From positions 4,216,001-4,280,000 of the forward strand of contig NC_031672.1 in NCBI RefSeq assembly GCF_001640025.1: a stretch of 64,000 nucleotides of DNA, written 5' to 3'. Both the position numbers and the translations under genes were made by a program. The DNA comes from Sugiyamaella lignohabitans. Its lineage: Eukaryota; Ascomycota; Dipodascomycetes; Dipodascales; Trichomonascaceae. The notes under the pieces are model-generated. The model made no database searches. It had not been told where the DNA came from and was given only the letters and a program-made list of their open reading frames with translations. Shown here in pieces: positions 10,332-21,196 of this stretch. How positions within the stretch are numbered: position 1 is the first letter of the stretch; every line of letters begins with the position of its first letter.

Positions 10332-10798
10332 ACTTTTATTTAATATTTATTTATTTATTTCATGCCACATCTATTGTTCATGCAGGTGGACCCTGCATGC
10401 AAACGTTAACACAATCTTGAGCCAGCCAGAAACGGAATTCAGACCAGCTACTTAAAGTCACTTTCTGGCTCTGTTTCTTGACCATGGTAGAAACTCGTTT
10501 TTCTAAGAGTTCCGGGAACTATAGCTCATTACAATAGTTACAATAGCGACAGGGAAGGAAAAGCGTCTAAGAAGGACGACATTCACGTGACCTTTGTGCA
10601 TTTGTTTCGTGGTCCTCCCCGTCAGTACGAAATTAGCTAACCAATTGAAAGTTGACAGTTGAACTCAAATCTTCGGGACCCTAAGTGGCATTAGTGCCAA
10701 ATTCCTATTTACTGATATATTTCCAGTGCTGTAATAGGTTATTCTTTAGTTGAAGTTTAACTTAGGCATTGAAAGGGCATATTTCTGTGGTTTTGGCG
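10332..10798. other. Intergenic region upstream of the CLC gene
   Basis: Contains AT-rich 3' sequence after SLD3 and a possible acceptor-like TTTCCAG near 10725. A missing upstream exon of the CLC gene could lie here, but I could not identify one. Confidence 0.4.
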
Positions 10799-13231
10799 AT
10801 GAGCATACCGTTAGGCCAGCCACAGGCCCTATCCAATTGGAAATCTGGCCTGAAGTTAATATACAATACCAGCAAATTATGGCTTGTTCTGATATGGACT
10901 GGTGTGCTTGTTGGTGTTCTTGCAGCCGGAATTGATATTGTTTCACAATGGTTAGGATCCTTGAAGTTTGGAAGATGTGAAACGGCATTCTATCTTAGTG
11001 AATCATTTTGCTGTTGGGGTGGCAATACCTTTGCCAGCGATACATGTGACTTATGGATCCCATGGGCTCCAAGGAGTTATGCTCTGCGATATCTGGTTTA
11101 TGCTTGTTTAACGGTATTGTTTGCAGTTATCGCCAGTGTCCTGGTTAGTGAATATGCTGTCACTGCTCGTCTAAGTGGCATTCCTGAGCTTAAAATGATC
11201 ATAGATGGCGCTTCCAAGCCAGGATTTTTATCTGCCAGAACACTTTTAATAAAGACATTGGGACTGTGTTTAATTGTAGGTTCCGGTCTATGGGCTGGTA
11301 AGGAGGGGCCATTAGTACATGTGGCATCATGCTGTGCGTATCTGACCATGACAGCCTTGTTTCCACCGGGTAGCGAAGCTGATGAAGAAAAGTACCATGA
11401 TAGCAGTTTTAGACAAGTATCTACTGGAATTTCTACAGGTACTGGTGCGGATAATGGTGAAACTATTAACCGTAGGTCTGAATCAAGTGCTGACCTTGAG
11501 TTTGATATGAACATTGATTCTGAAGGGGAAATGAGTACTAGACCTGGCTCGAATCCCCGAACAAGTGATGACTCTGTTCTCACGCCACCTTCGTCTAGTT
11601 CGAGAGGATCCGGTGTTAAGAGACTTCGAGAAATTCTTCCTGCTGCATCTGCAGCAGGTATTTCAGTAGCATTTGGTGCCCCAATTGGTGGTGTCTTATT
11701 TTCACTTGAAGCTATATCCTGCTACTACTCAAACGATTCTCGAATCCTTTGGCACAGCTTTGTATGTGCCATGGTTGCAGCAGTGTCTCTTCAATATATG
11801 AATCCGTTCAGAACTGGCAAATTGGTTCTGTTCCAAGTTGTTTATGATAGGATCTGGCACAGATTTGAGCTCTTACCATTTGCATTTATTGGTGTATTGG
11901 GTGGTCTTTATGGAGCTGCTGTGATTAAACTTAATATGAGGTTTGCAATTTGGCGAAATGAATGGCCATTGTTATCGACTATTCCACCTGCTGTCGAAGT
12001 AGCATCTGTTGCGCTTATTACGGGCATTATTTCTTATCCAGTTTTCTATATGAGATTACAACCCTCATTACTTCTGTCTTATTTATTTCAAGAATGTTCT
12101 CCAAGCATGCCTGGACACTTGTGTGATGTCAATTATTGGTTTAGTACATTTTTATTGTTGGTTTTTTCCGCAGTGGTGGGTCTGGTGCTAACGGCATACA
12201 CATTTGGCATCAATATACCTGCTGGTACATTGATGCCGTCAATGGTAGTGGGAGCACTCGGTGGTCGTTCCGTTGGACTTCTCATGCAAGCATGGCAAGC
12301 CAAAAATCCTGATCTGTTTCTATTCTCGACCTGTCCTCCAAATGATGGAAGTGGTGGTGTATGCATAACACCAGGTGTGTATGCTGTTGTTGGAGCTGCC
12401 GCTGCATTGACAGGCGTCACTCGTTTGACTGTTTCTTCTGTGGTCATTTTATTTGAACTTACAGGAGCTTTAACTTATGTTTTGCCTATAATGTCTGGTG
12501 TTATGGTGTCCAAATGGGTCGCAGAGGCATTCGAACGCAAGGGGATTTATGAGGCATGGATTACGAACCATTGGAACTACCCTTTATTAGATAACAGCCG
12601 CAATATTCCGATCCCTGATGTTCCAGCGTCCAATTATATGGTCGGCATGGATGAACTGCCTGTTATTGTTGTAAATCAACGGCCCAATGTTCAGGCAATG
12701 TATGAACTGTTATCTTCTACACCGACCTTGAATGGCTATACCGCACTAACTACTCTACCATCTTTCCCCATAATCGATAACCTTCAACAGCGAAATATTC
12801 TGGGTCTCATTGCGAGAGAAGACCTGGAGGAAGCAATAAAGGGATATGGCTCAACTGACTTGACACAATGCTACTTCGTAGACGTGGTACCAGAACACCC
12901 AGGGGGTCTATTACCATCTGGTCTAGATTTACGTCCTCTGGTGGACCGGTTCCCCTCACGTCTATCTTACAGAGCACAAGTACTGCTTGCTGTGAAAATG
13001 TTCCAAGAGCTTGGTCTTAATTGTCTCCTGTTGACAAATCGTGGTAAGCTCTTTGGAGCAATCACAAAACGGCAGATCTGGAGACTCTTGTCAATCTCGG
13101 AATATGAGATCCTGTCACAGCCGAGACGCAGGTCGTCCACCAGGCAATCCATTCCTCAGTCTTCTGAGAGCTCGCCATACCATAGTGGTGAAGACAGAGG
13201 TCTGCTAGAGGGGAATAGCTTTACACTATAG
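10799..13231 (+). CDS. CLC-family chloride channel/transporter with CBS domains
   Basis: An 810-aa intracellular-type CLC protein (same broad family as yeast Gef1 and animal ClC-3/4/5). CLC landmarks: SGIPELK near residue 125, GKEGPLVH with gating Glu169, a GISVAFGAPIGGVLFSLEAI block, and GVYAVVGAAAALTGVTRLT near the C-terminal pore helix. Two CBS-type segments occupy roughly 620-790. A Ser-rich loop of about 85 residues is inserted after GKEGPLVH. Odd points: the second Glu of the usual LEE motif (proton glutamate) is Ala305, and the usual GSGIP is LSGIP. The N-terminus is short: relatives have about 70-100 more residues, including a TIDW motif, so a 5' exon may be missed. I chose ATG 10799 because the ORF upstream begins only with TTG. 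Convergent with TAF6. Confidence 0.88.
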   Translation: MSIPLGQPQALSNWKSGLKLIYNTSKLWLVLIWTGVLVGVLAAGIDIVSQWLGSLKFGRCETAFYLSESFCCWGGNTFASDTCDLWIPWAPRSYALRYLVYACLTVLFAVIASVLVSEYAVTARLSGIPELKMIIDGASKPGFLSARTLLIKTLGLCLIVGSGLWAGKEGPLVHVASCCAYLTMTALFPPGSEADEEKYHDSSFRQVSTGISTGTGADNGETINRRSESSADLEFDMNIDSEGEMSTRPGSNPRTSDDSVLTPPSSSSRGSGVKRLREILPAASAAGISVAFGAPIGGVLFSLEAISCYYSNDSRILWHSFVCAMVAAVSLQYMNPFRTGKLVLFQVVYDRIWHRFELLPFAFIGVLGGLYGAAVIKLNMRFAIWRNEWPLLSTIPPAVEVASVALITGIISYPVFYMRLQPSLLLSYLFQECSPSMPGHLCDVNYWFSTFLLLVFSAVVGLVLTAYTFGINIPAGTLMPSMVVGALGGRSVGLLMQAWQAKNPDLFLFSTCPPNDGSGGVCITPGVYAVVGAAAALTGVTRLTVSSVVILFELTGALTYVLPIMSGVMVSKWVAEAFERKGIYEAWITNHWNYPLLDNSRNIPIPDVPASNYMVGMDELPVIVVNQRPNVQAMYELLSSTPTLNGYTALTTLPSFPIIDNLQQRNILGLIAREDLEEAIKGYGSTDLTQCYFVDVVPEHPGGLLPSGLDLRPLVDRFPSRLSYRAQVLLAVKMFQELGLNCLLLTNRGKLFGAITKRQIWRLLSISEYEILSQPRRRSSTRQSIPQSSESSPYHSGEDRGLLEGNSFTL

Positions 13232-13432
13232 ACTATACTAAATTTGCATTTATTTTTTTTCTGACGAATCCCGTACTCCATACACCTCATCCTCTCTGCA
13301 GGCTGCCGAAATACCCAAGGAGCCTGTGGGATGAGGGTTGCAATCTCCAGCCAGTGATCAAGGAGTTTGTATTATCAGGATCGCGCGCCTCTATATAGGG
13401 CCATTAGGCTCGCACAAGAAATATCATACATT

Positions 13433-14824
13433 CTATATATCACCGTACAGTACAGCATAAGCAATCTCTTTGCCATCCGCCTCTTGAGAAATTTTCGTAG
13501 CCAGTTCTTCTCCGAGTTTAGCAATAAGTGCAGGTTCATCAATAGTGGTTTCGTCTGGAATTTGAGGAGCTTCTGTTTTCAGGCTGCGGAGAGCATCTAT
13601 AACACCTCGAAGCAGAGTTTTACGATCTTCTTCTTTGGAGATTCGAGGAAATACACCTTGATACCATGCCTTAATATTTCCCAGGATCACTACGCGCACA
13701 ATCTCAGCACCAAGAGCTTTGAGTCCTACTACTGATCCATAAAGAGCACATGCTGGTCGAGTAGTGTCCATGAAACCCTTGAGCAGTGTGCGGGTCACTC
13801 GTGGCTTGAGAGTATGGTAAGTATCGCCATAAGTATCACAGATCAATTTTAGTAGTGACGCCGCGTAATCACGAACTTGGTAGCTCTCAGCAGTAATAGG
13901 TTTAGGTCCACATTGTTTTGCAAGAAGTGGTGTTAAAACAGAAGGCATTAGGTGGTGAATGTAGGGTTCAATAAATATAGTGGGATTCGAAAGAAGCGAA
14001 TGTACAATGTCCAGCATGGACGACAGTACATCGAGATTTGTTTTGAGGTTTTGAGATACCTTTTCCTGTACAAATTGGACAAAATAAGGAACCAGCTGAT
14101 GTAGTCCGGGATCATTACGAAGACTACTAAGTGCAGAGGCGCGTAAATCCGTAGGTGATGGCCCATTTGCTGCTGTTGTAGAAGTGATGGACGCACTCCC
14201 GGTTGAGGTCGTTCCTAACACAGCCGCTATCACACGATCAAAGTACAATTGTAATTCTTTTGAGATAACATGACGAACCAAAGGTTTGACTTCGACATCA
14301 CTGGCCATAGCGGCCAAAGAATGGCCAGTCTGAGAACCTCGTATTTGTGCTGGCATAGCCTTAATTTCTGACATGTGTGGATTTTGTGGAATAGCAGGCT
14401 GAACACCCTCAATCGCGAGCCAGTGCGCTGTGAAAGAGACCTCTCGTGGGACTTTTGGAAGAGGCTGGTTAATGATTTTTTCAAAATCCACTTCCTCATC
14501 TTCATCAATATAGTAAAGGGTTTGGCCGGGGCCCACCATGGCTTCACGATATGACAGTGGTCGTTGAGCTTCATAACCATAAAGAGGCTCTACATTGAGT
14601 ACTCTTAAAGCATAACCAATATCCGATGTTGTAAGTGTAGTTCTTTTGGAATGTCTCATAAATTTTAAAGCTTGTTCGACGATTTCATGGATTCTATATT
14701 CGATGTCCATCGCCAATGTCTTGGCCACCTCGTCAGGCAAATTGGCAATTCCAAGAATCTCAGCCACATCTTTAACCGTGTCCGAAGGCGACCATAATGT
14801 ATGTGAATATTTTATAGCTGACAT
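13433..14824 (-). CDS. TAF6: TFIID/SAGA subunit Taf6
   Basis: A 463-aa TBP-associated factor shared by TFIID and SAGA. The N-terminal histone fold (about residues 5-75) is clear: SPSDTVKDVAEILGIANLP, then AMDIEYRIHEIVEQALKFM, then TLTTSDIGYALRVLNVEPLYGY. Family knowledge: this fold pairs with Taf9. The middle and C-terminal part is the HEAT-repeat TAF6C domain, including LVPYFVQFVQEKV and YQVRDYAASLLKLIC. Length is close to yeast Taf6 (516 aa). It is divergent from RMD9 with only 193 bp between start codons, so they probably share a bidirectional promoter. No intron seen. Confidence 0.95.
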   Translation of the reverse strand: MSAIKYSHTLWSPSDTVKDVAEILGIANLPDEVAKTLAMDIEYRIHEIVEQALKFMRHSKRTTLTTSDIGYALRVLNVEPLYGYEAQRPLSYREAMVGPGQTLYYIDEDEEVDFEKIINQPLPKVPREVSFTAHWLAIEGVQPAIPQNPHMSEIKAMPAQIRGSQTGHSLAAMASDVEVKPLVRHVISKELQLYFDRVIAAVLGTTSTGSASITSTTAANGPSPTDLRASALSSLRNDPGLHQLVPYFVQFVQEKVSQNLKTNLDVLSSMLDIVHSLLSNPTIFIEPYIHHLMPSVLTPLLAKQCGPKPITAESYQVRDYAASLLKLICDTYGDTYHTLKPRVTRTLLKGFMDTTRPACALYGSVVGLKALGAEIVRVVILGNIKAWYQGVFPRISKEEDRKTLLRGVIDALRSLKTEAPQIPDETTIDEPALIAKLGEELATKISQEADGKEIAYAVLYGDI

Positions 14825-15017
14825 CGCGTTAAGCTATATTCGAAAATGAGACCCGACTACTGATCAAGTTTATATGACTTGCAGTGGTGCCAACCCGTAT
14901 ACTGGTGAAGCGGCGTCAGCGGCGTTTTTTAAATGGGTTAGGGACTGAAATTTGTGAAAGATGTAAAGTCTTCCACACAGATCAAGATTGGAGACTATCG
15001 ACAACTTTTGGATCAAG

Positions 15018-16859
15018 ATGTCGTTTTCAAAATTAACAAAGGTTCCTCTATCGTCATGGACGAAACGGGTTTCAACAGTGTCAATGCTTCCTAGTGGAAG
15101 CAACACTGCCCAAGGCCCTAGCTACCTTCGCTCTTTCACATCCTCAACTGTTCTACAGGAGCAACAGGCCCAAACTGGTCAAGACTTCAACAACCGCCCA
15201 CAAAGAAACAATTACAATAATAACAACAATCGAAGACACCACAACCGTAATAATAATCATAACAACAACCGACACAGTAATAATAACAATCGGATCAGAA
15301 GTGGAAATAATACCAACAGATCATGGAAGCCAGACTTGCCTGAAGACCATATTCGAAATGCATTTAACGAGGACTTAATGGAGTTCAGAGAGAAATTGAC
15401 TCTGTCAAATCAGAGAACCGCACGTGGTAGTGCAAGTCTTGTGGATACTCAGGCTGCCATGAATATTTATACAAAACTAAAAGAAACTCCTGGAGTACTT
15501 GCAAAGTCTGATATAGGTGCCTTGATCCAGGGACTTCACACTTCAGCTAGAGTAAGTGTCAAATCCATGTCTCGAGTTATTTCTGCTAAGCGTAAAGAAG
15601 CTATTATGCAACAGAGTGACATTCTTGCCAACTACTTAGAAATAGTTGGTAATGATCTTTTATCAGGTCGGGTCGTAACCAATGAATTTGGTTTCATGCA
15701 ATTTTTCACTGCATATGCTACTTTGAACAGACCCAATAGAGGTCTCGAACTGTATGAGCGATTTTGCAAAGCTGCTGAAAGTGTTGTAGAGGCTGAATCA
15801 GATGGCACAGTTGCTAAGCAAGAAGCCGTTAACACTGACATGGCCGATTTGATTAAGAACTCTGGAAAAGTGACTGGTGCTGTGTTCCATCTTCTAATAT
15901 CAGCTGGTGCTCCTTTCGAACGTATCGAGAATCTTTACGAAGAAACTCGTGAACATGGTATCGGTGATCTCAACATTGAGCACAACATGATTCGAGCATT
16001 TATTCTTTATGATAGAGTTACTGAAGCATTGAAATTGTATTCAAATGTCCTCAAGGTATACTTGGAGGACGAACGAGCTGATTATTATTTCGGCCGTATT
16101 CACGAGTTCTTTGTTGGCGACTGTTCCGACGTGAATGTAGCCACCAACTTTTACTACGAAGCTGTTGAGAACAAGGTGCCATACTCTGTAGAATGTCATC
16201 CCTCAGCTGTCCACCGTCTTATGGAACTTGCCTGGAGAGAACACAAAGATTTGGATGAGCTCATTAACATTTGGGCAGCATATCTGTCTTCTGTGAGAAC
16301 ATATCGCGAGCCAAACTACAATGTACTTAGTTACAGCTTGTTTGTGCACTTTTTCGAGGCTCACCCTGTGGTTACAAACGAAGCATACGAAAAGCTTAAA
16401 CAAATCATCTCGTCATATAATGAGCGACAGGGACGCATGAGTGCCATCTTCCTCAACAGTCTCCTGGCTGTTGCTGGTGGCAAGTGGAGGGATAGTGAAG
16501 TTATTCTTGGAATTGTTGACAGCTTCGACATGTATGGCTTGCCTAAGAAGGTCGACTCTTTGCGTATCATTCTGAATTCTCTGCGTGGTGTCGAGACCGA
16601 GCCCGAAATTATTAGATCTTTTTGGAACGAGCGTTTGGCCCTTGTTGAGGAAAATCCGCTAGAGAAGTACGATTTCTGGGCCCTTGGTAAAGCTTGTAAT
16701 AGAACACCTGAACGTATTGCCTTATTCGTGGAGGTCTGGAGTCAATATATTCAAGAAAACCAACCCACTGATGCATCCCTTCAAGAAATTCTTGGATTTT
16801 TCCGCATTCCATCTAATGAGACAATCAACATTGCTGAAGCATTGGAGTCTCCGAAATGA
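15018..16859 (+). CDS. RMD9: Rmd9-like mitochondrial RNA-binding (PPR-type) protein
   Basis: A 613-aa protein with an apparent mitochondrial presequence (first ~45 residues, basic and Ser/Thr-rich, few acids). An Asn/Arg/His-rich low-complexity stretch follows at about 60-110, then a helical-repeat region. Blocks such as FMQFFTAYATLNRP, MIRAFILYDRVTEALKLYSNV, NFYYEAVENKVPYSVE and LKQIISSYNERQG resemble the degenerate PPR repeats of yeast Rmd9. In yeast, Rmd9 binds a dodecamer element in mitochondrial mRNA 3' ends and stabilises them; I infer the same role here. The ORF extends to a TTG at 14988; I use the first ATG at 15018, which directly starts the targeting sequence. Divergent from TAF6. 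Confidence 0.75.
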   Translation: MSFSKLTKVPLSSWTKRVSTVSMLPSGSNTAQGPSYLRSFTSSTVLQEQQAQTGQDFNNRPQRNNYNNNNNRRHHNRNNNHNNNRHSNNNNRIRSGNNTNRSWKPDLPEDHIRNAFNEDLMEFREKLTLSNQRTARGSASLVDTQAAMNIYTKLKETPGVLAKSDIGALIQGLHTSARVSVKSMSRVISAKRKEAIMQQSDILANYLEIVGNDLLSGRVVTNEFGFMQFFTAYATLNRPNRGLELYERFCKAAESVVEAESDGTVAKQEAVNTDMADLIKNSGKVTGAVFHLLISAGAPFERIENLYEETREHGIGDLNIEHNMIRAFILYDRVTEALKLYSNVLKVYLEDERADYYFGRIHEFFVGDCSDVNVATNFYYEAVENKVPYSVECHPSAVHRLMELAWREHKDLDELINIWAAYLSSVRTYREPNYNVLSYSLFVHFFEAHPVVTNEAYEKLKQIISSYNERQGRMSAIFLNSLLAVAGGKWRDSEVILGIVDSFDMYGLPKKVDSLRIILNSLRGVETEPEIIRSFWNERLALVEENPLEKYDFWALGKACNRTPERIALFVEVWSQYIQENQPTDASLQEILGFFRIPSNETINIAEALESPK

Positions 16860-17189
16860 CCGTGATATCTAACCTCGTAACCGGCCTTATTATGTACATA
16901 GTCCTAATTATTCTATATTCATTATTCTTTCTGAAGAGTTTTTGGTGTTATGTCTACCGAATCTCAATTCGGTGGGTATTGCACCAAACCTTAGTGTTCT
17001 TATCGCTATTGTTTCCAGCTAAAAAATAGCAAACAGAATCTGGGTGAAATTCGAACCCAAAAGATGGTCCCGTTCTCTAATCATTAGATAACGAAGAGGC
17101 GGAGTATGTCGATCACGTTACCCCTGAGAGAGCTCCGGATTATCGCCATATGCACCACGCTTTATACTTCACGGCGTCTGGAATAAGGA
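16860..17189. other. Intergenic region with tRNA-like remnant
   Basis: Gap between RMD9 and the YGL108C-like gene. The only structure I see is a tRNA-like stretch on the minus strand, listed separately. Confidence 0.5.
17041..17106 (-). pseudogene. Possible tRNA remnant
   Basis: On the minus strand a T-arm-like GGGTTCGAATTTCACCC (B-box-like GGTTCGAAT) is preceded by a D-arm-like GTTATCTAATGATTAGAGAAC (A-box-like). The stretch between them is too short for a full anticodon arm, and the flanking acceptor strands do not pair. It reads as a decayed or partly deleted tRNA gene, or chance resemblance. Confidence 0.3.
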
Positions 17190-17692
17190 ATGGGGAACTG
17201 TTTTGGAAAGCCAAGTGGAAAAGGACAACAGCTAGGCAATGCCAGGCCTATTAGTAGACAGGCCGGTAGGCCAGTAGGTGGTTCAGGTGGGGCTACTACT
17301 ACTACTCAGACACGGCCCTCAAAGCCCCAAGTGGTTTCTCCTGGAAGGACTCTCGGAGGCGACGTTCCTTTGGAGACACTGGAAAGATCGGATCCAAAGT
17401 CAGCGGCAGCTGCTGCTGCTGAGGTAAGTATTTTGCCAGTCACTAATTGGTTTACTGGATAATACTCGCTACGTTGGTTCTTGTAACATGTATACAATCA
17501 TAGCCAAACTCTTTATCATCATGATAACCAAATGAATAACTAACTGGGTTGCAGGCTCGTCTTCATAGTAAGAACAGTGGTACTGGAGCAGGAAGCTTGT
17601 CAGCCAGATTAGAGCAAGAAAGAAAGTTGAATCGTACGCAATTGTTGTCACAAAAAGAGTCTGGCCCTTCTGAGCCACTTGTGTATGATTAG
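17190..17692 (+). CDS. Small N-myristoylated protein, YGL108C family (2 exons)
   Basis: A conserved fungal protein of unknown function. Exon 17190-17423 joins 17555-17692 in phase 0: donor GTAAGT at 17424, ACTAAC-like branch (TAACTAACTGG) near 17540, acceptor AG at 17553-17554. The product is 123 aa. The N-terminus MGNCFGK fits N-myristoylation at Gly2 with a palmitoylatable Cys4, so a membrane-anchored location is likely. The mid-part has the PGRTLGG motif common in filamentous-fungal homologues. The C-terminal exon gives SLSARLEQERKLNRTQLL and ends in LVYD; S. cerevisiae YGL108C ends in MIYD after a similar KLAQERAKSHKTRL helix. Convergent with PRP5. The function is not established. Confidence 0.75.
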
Positions 17693-17935
17693 AAGGGAGA
17701 CTCTTGCCTATGGCTTTGTCTTTATCTTCTCTTAACTTTCTGAAATATGTGTTTCAATTTGATCGTTTTGTTTATTTGATTTATCTGTTATATTTGTTTT
17801 TTTTTATTTGTTTCGCTGTTTCGTCCCATTGTCCTAGTTTGATTTATGTTTGGTTTTCGTTCTCGTTGAAATGTACTTGTATTCTTGCTATACATACATG
17901 AATAAATAAATCTGTCGTTGTACACGGCCGATATA

Positions 17936-20900
17936 TCAGATGGAATATCGGCCACCAGCAGCACGTTTTTCTGTCTCTTCGGCTTCGATAGCTGTTTTTG
18001 CCAATGCTACCAATGCTTTGTGTGATTTAGCTACTGAATCTTCGCTGTCTCCTTCGATCAATATATACAATTTGCGAGCTCCCTGGTCACCAGGTTTTTG
18101 GCCCGGTGGGTAATACTCTCCTTTAACTGTAAAGGAACATCCATACAGGTCAACGAGCCTGGTTGTAGTCGAGTTACTCGTGACAGCCCATCGAGCTTTC
18201 TGAGGAAGATCATTGATTTCAAGTGTGGTATGGAACTTTCCTGAATCTGGGCCCAGATTATCAGCCGATTGACCAGCCACAATTTTGTTTTTGAGAGTAC
18301 TTGAAGAGGGTTCTGTTCCAGCTGTGATGACTACTTTAGAATCCAGCAAATCTTGACTAGTAAGTGGACCACTCTTGGGCTTAGGAGTACTACTGGCAGT
18401 TATTTCAGCTGTATCTGTATCTGCATCAACATCATTATCCTCCTTTTCGCCAGCATCATCCTCATCACCGAATACTTTACGCTCTTTGTTCTTCTTAGAG
18501 TCACGTATGACATCCAACTTGTCGAGTCCTCTACCCCCAAATCCGGTGTTGGTGAACTTTTGCTTACCAGATTTAATTTTGGCCTGAAACTTGTCTGCCA
18601 ACTCCCTTACAGCATCTGGTACTGGTGTTTTACTGAGTCTGAGCGCCTTGGCAATATCCATGGCACTTCTCTCTTGGTCAGGAGTAATAAATGTCACCGC
18701 TGTACCAGTATTTCCAGCTCTTCCCGTTCGTCCAACCCTATGAACGTAGTCCTCCATATGATTAGGAGCGTCATAGTTGATAACCAATTTCAGCTGTTTT
18801 ACATCTAGTCCACGTGCCGCTACTGAGGTGGCAATTAATAACGAGACAACACCTCGTTTGAAGTCACTAATTGCCGAATCTCTATCAACTTGGTCCTTAC
18901 CACCATGAATAGACATGCAGGGGTATCCACGACCGATAAGACCCTTAAGCAAATCGTCAGCAGCTTCTTGTCGGTCAACAAATATCAATGCTCTAGCATC
19001 CTTGTCCTCATTCTCATAATAAAATTCTCCCAAAAGCTCCAGTAGACGCAAGAATTTTTCATTATCTGGCCTAACTTCTACAATCTGAGTAATCTCAGGT
19101 GCAACCACACTCCTTGCTCCAACAATGATTTCAACCGGCTTATCAAGTGTCTTCTTTGCTAGTGCTTCCATTTGTCTAGGAAAAGTCGCCGAAAATAAAA
19201 CTGTTTGTCTATCAGGTCGAATGTTTCGAAGTATCTTCATCACCTGAGGTTCAAAACCCATGTCAAACATTCTATCAGCTTCATCTAGAACCAAATAGGT
19301 AACTCGTCGAAGATTGGTCACTCGACCAGAGTTGGCTGCTAACAAATCAATCATTCTTCCTGGAGTACAAACGATAATCTCCACGCCTCTTTTTAATTCT
19401 GCTATCTGCTCTTTGATTGGTGATCCTCCATAAGCGCACATACCTGTCAAATCCAGAGCCTTAAGGAATGGTTTACACTCTTTAAAAATTTGGAGGGCCA
19501 GCTCACGTGTAGGTGTCATAATTATTGACATTGGTCCCTCCATATTGGCCAAGGGTCGTTGATCTTTAATGTGTCGAAATAAAGGTAATAAAAAGGCCAT
19601 TGTTTTACCACTTCCTGTCTTGGCTACGCCAATAACATCACGTCCAGACATAATAGCAGGAATAGCTTGTGCCTGAATGGAAGTTGGCTTGTCATAGCCA
19701 AGACTTCGGATCACCTGCATAGTAGACTGCGGAAGTCCAAAATGCTCCCATTTAACACCTGGCTTTGGAACATCTACACCAGCGGTCTTGATTCCATCCA
19801 GCTCTAATCTAAGCATATCTACATCGGCCGGCGTCATGTCGGCCAGCTCCTGTGGCTCTACATAAAAATTCTTTCTGAATGGTTCGTAATTTATCTTGGA
19901 ATGATCGACTTGGATCACATCTTTTTTCTTCTTATTTTCAATCATCCTCATAAATGCCTGAGGATCGTCTGGGTTATAATCTTCTAGCCCGCCTTCATCA
20001 GCTGCAGATTCGTTTATGCTGTCCATCGCCTCTTCCTGCTCGTCGGCAACTGACGCCGGAAGAGGAGCTGCTGTAGTTTCAGCTGATTTAACTTGCTCTC
20101 TCATCTCAGACATATATGCATCGAGTGGATCTATTTCATCAATATCCATATCATTACCGTTAATTTTTGATTCGTGTTCCTTTATTGACTCGTCCGTCAT
20201 TGGTAGAAGCTTTGGAGGAGGTCGTCGGCGATGGGTCAAGGTCTCTTCATCGTCGTCCCCATCATCCATGAATGCTCTTCGTGCCGTCATCACAGTCTTT
20301 ATCGCAGCTTTCTTGGGTCCATTATTTGGACCAAATCCCAGTTTAAGATTTGCCTTGGTATTGTCTGTAGTCTTGAATGCAGTCTGAGATGTCTGCAGTT
20401 GTTTTGGTTTGTTCTCCTGCTTTACTTGGTTATTCTCTCTTCGACTGCCCGGAACACTGCCATTCTCTGTTCCTTTCTCATTTGGTGTAGTACTTCCCTT
20501 GATATCATCTGAAGGACTCTCACTTCTCCGCTTTTCAGCTGCTTCAGACTCTTTCTTGAGTTGCCAAAGTCGTAGCTTTTCTTGACGCGCTCGAAGTTTT
20601 TCTTGCTTCTTCTGCTCCTAGATATGTGTTAGTATATAAAATGACAAAAAAGAAATAAGTCCAGCTTCCTCCACTCCGCAATTCGAGTTAATAAGTTCTG
20701 CACTTATTAACGAATCAGACACAGCGAAAAGAGCAATGGAATTGATCTAGGTACCTCAGTTGCGACAGCAATATAGTAGCAGCGACAATCTCAAACTTAC
20801 TTCAGTCAGCTCTGTAGTGGATGTGACGGGGTTAGTAGATCCAGGTACTGGAGACTTAGTCTCCGGCGTTGGGGCGACTTCTCTGCGCTTCACAGGACTA

Positions 20901-21196
20901 ACACTGCGATTTTTCCTTTCAGGACTAGTCCGTAGTCTCGAATTAGTATCTCGCTCATCGTGGCTGCGGTGGTCGTGGTACTCACGGTCGCTTTTACCCT
21001 CTATCTCGTGGTGAGATGGTCTATCACGTTTTCTGTCTCCGTCTCTGTCTCGCTCGTGGTTAGAACTATATCTATCCCTGTAACGATCTCTACCATTTTC
21101 ACGGTCATACTCTCTCCTACGATCATGCCTATAATCATCTCGGCGACCATACCGGTCGCTCTCTCGGTGAGAATACCTGTCACGATAGTCTGACAT
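17936..21196 (-). CDS. PRP5: DEAD-box pre-mRNA splicing helicase Prp5 (DDX46), 2 exons
   Basis: Prp5 acts in the spliceosome with U2 snRNP to license branch-site recognition. Exon 1 (21196 down to 20801) encodes 132 aa, an Arg/Asp/Ser/Tyr-rich RS-like tail. The donor GTAAGT begins at 20800, the branch TACTAAC lies near 20634, and the acceptor TAG ends at 20618. Exon 2 (20617 to 17936) continues in phase 0 with a coiled-coil [22 protein letters not shown]. Total 1,025 aa, like human DDX46 (about 1,030) and longer than S. cerevisiae Prp5 (849). Motifs: AKTGSGKT at about 464-471, DEAD at 577-580, SATFP, and [10 protein letters not shown]. The C-terminus carries the DDX46/Prp5-type extension. The intron is 183 nt. 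Confidence 0.94.
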
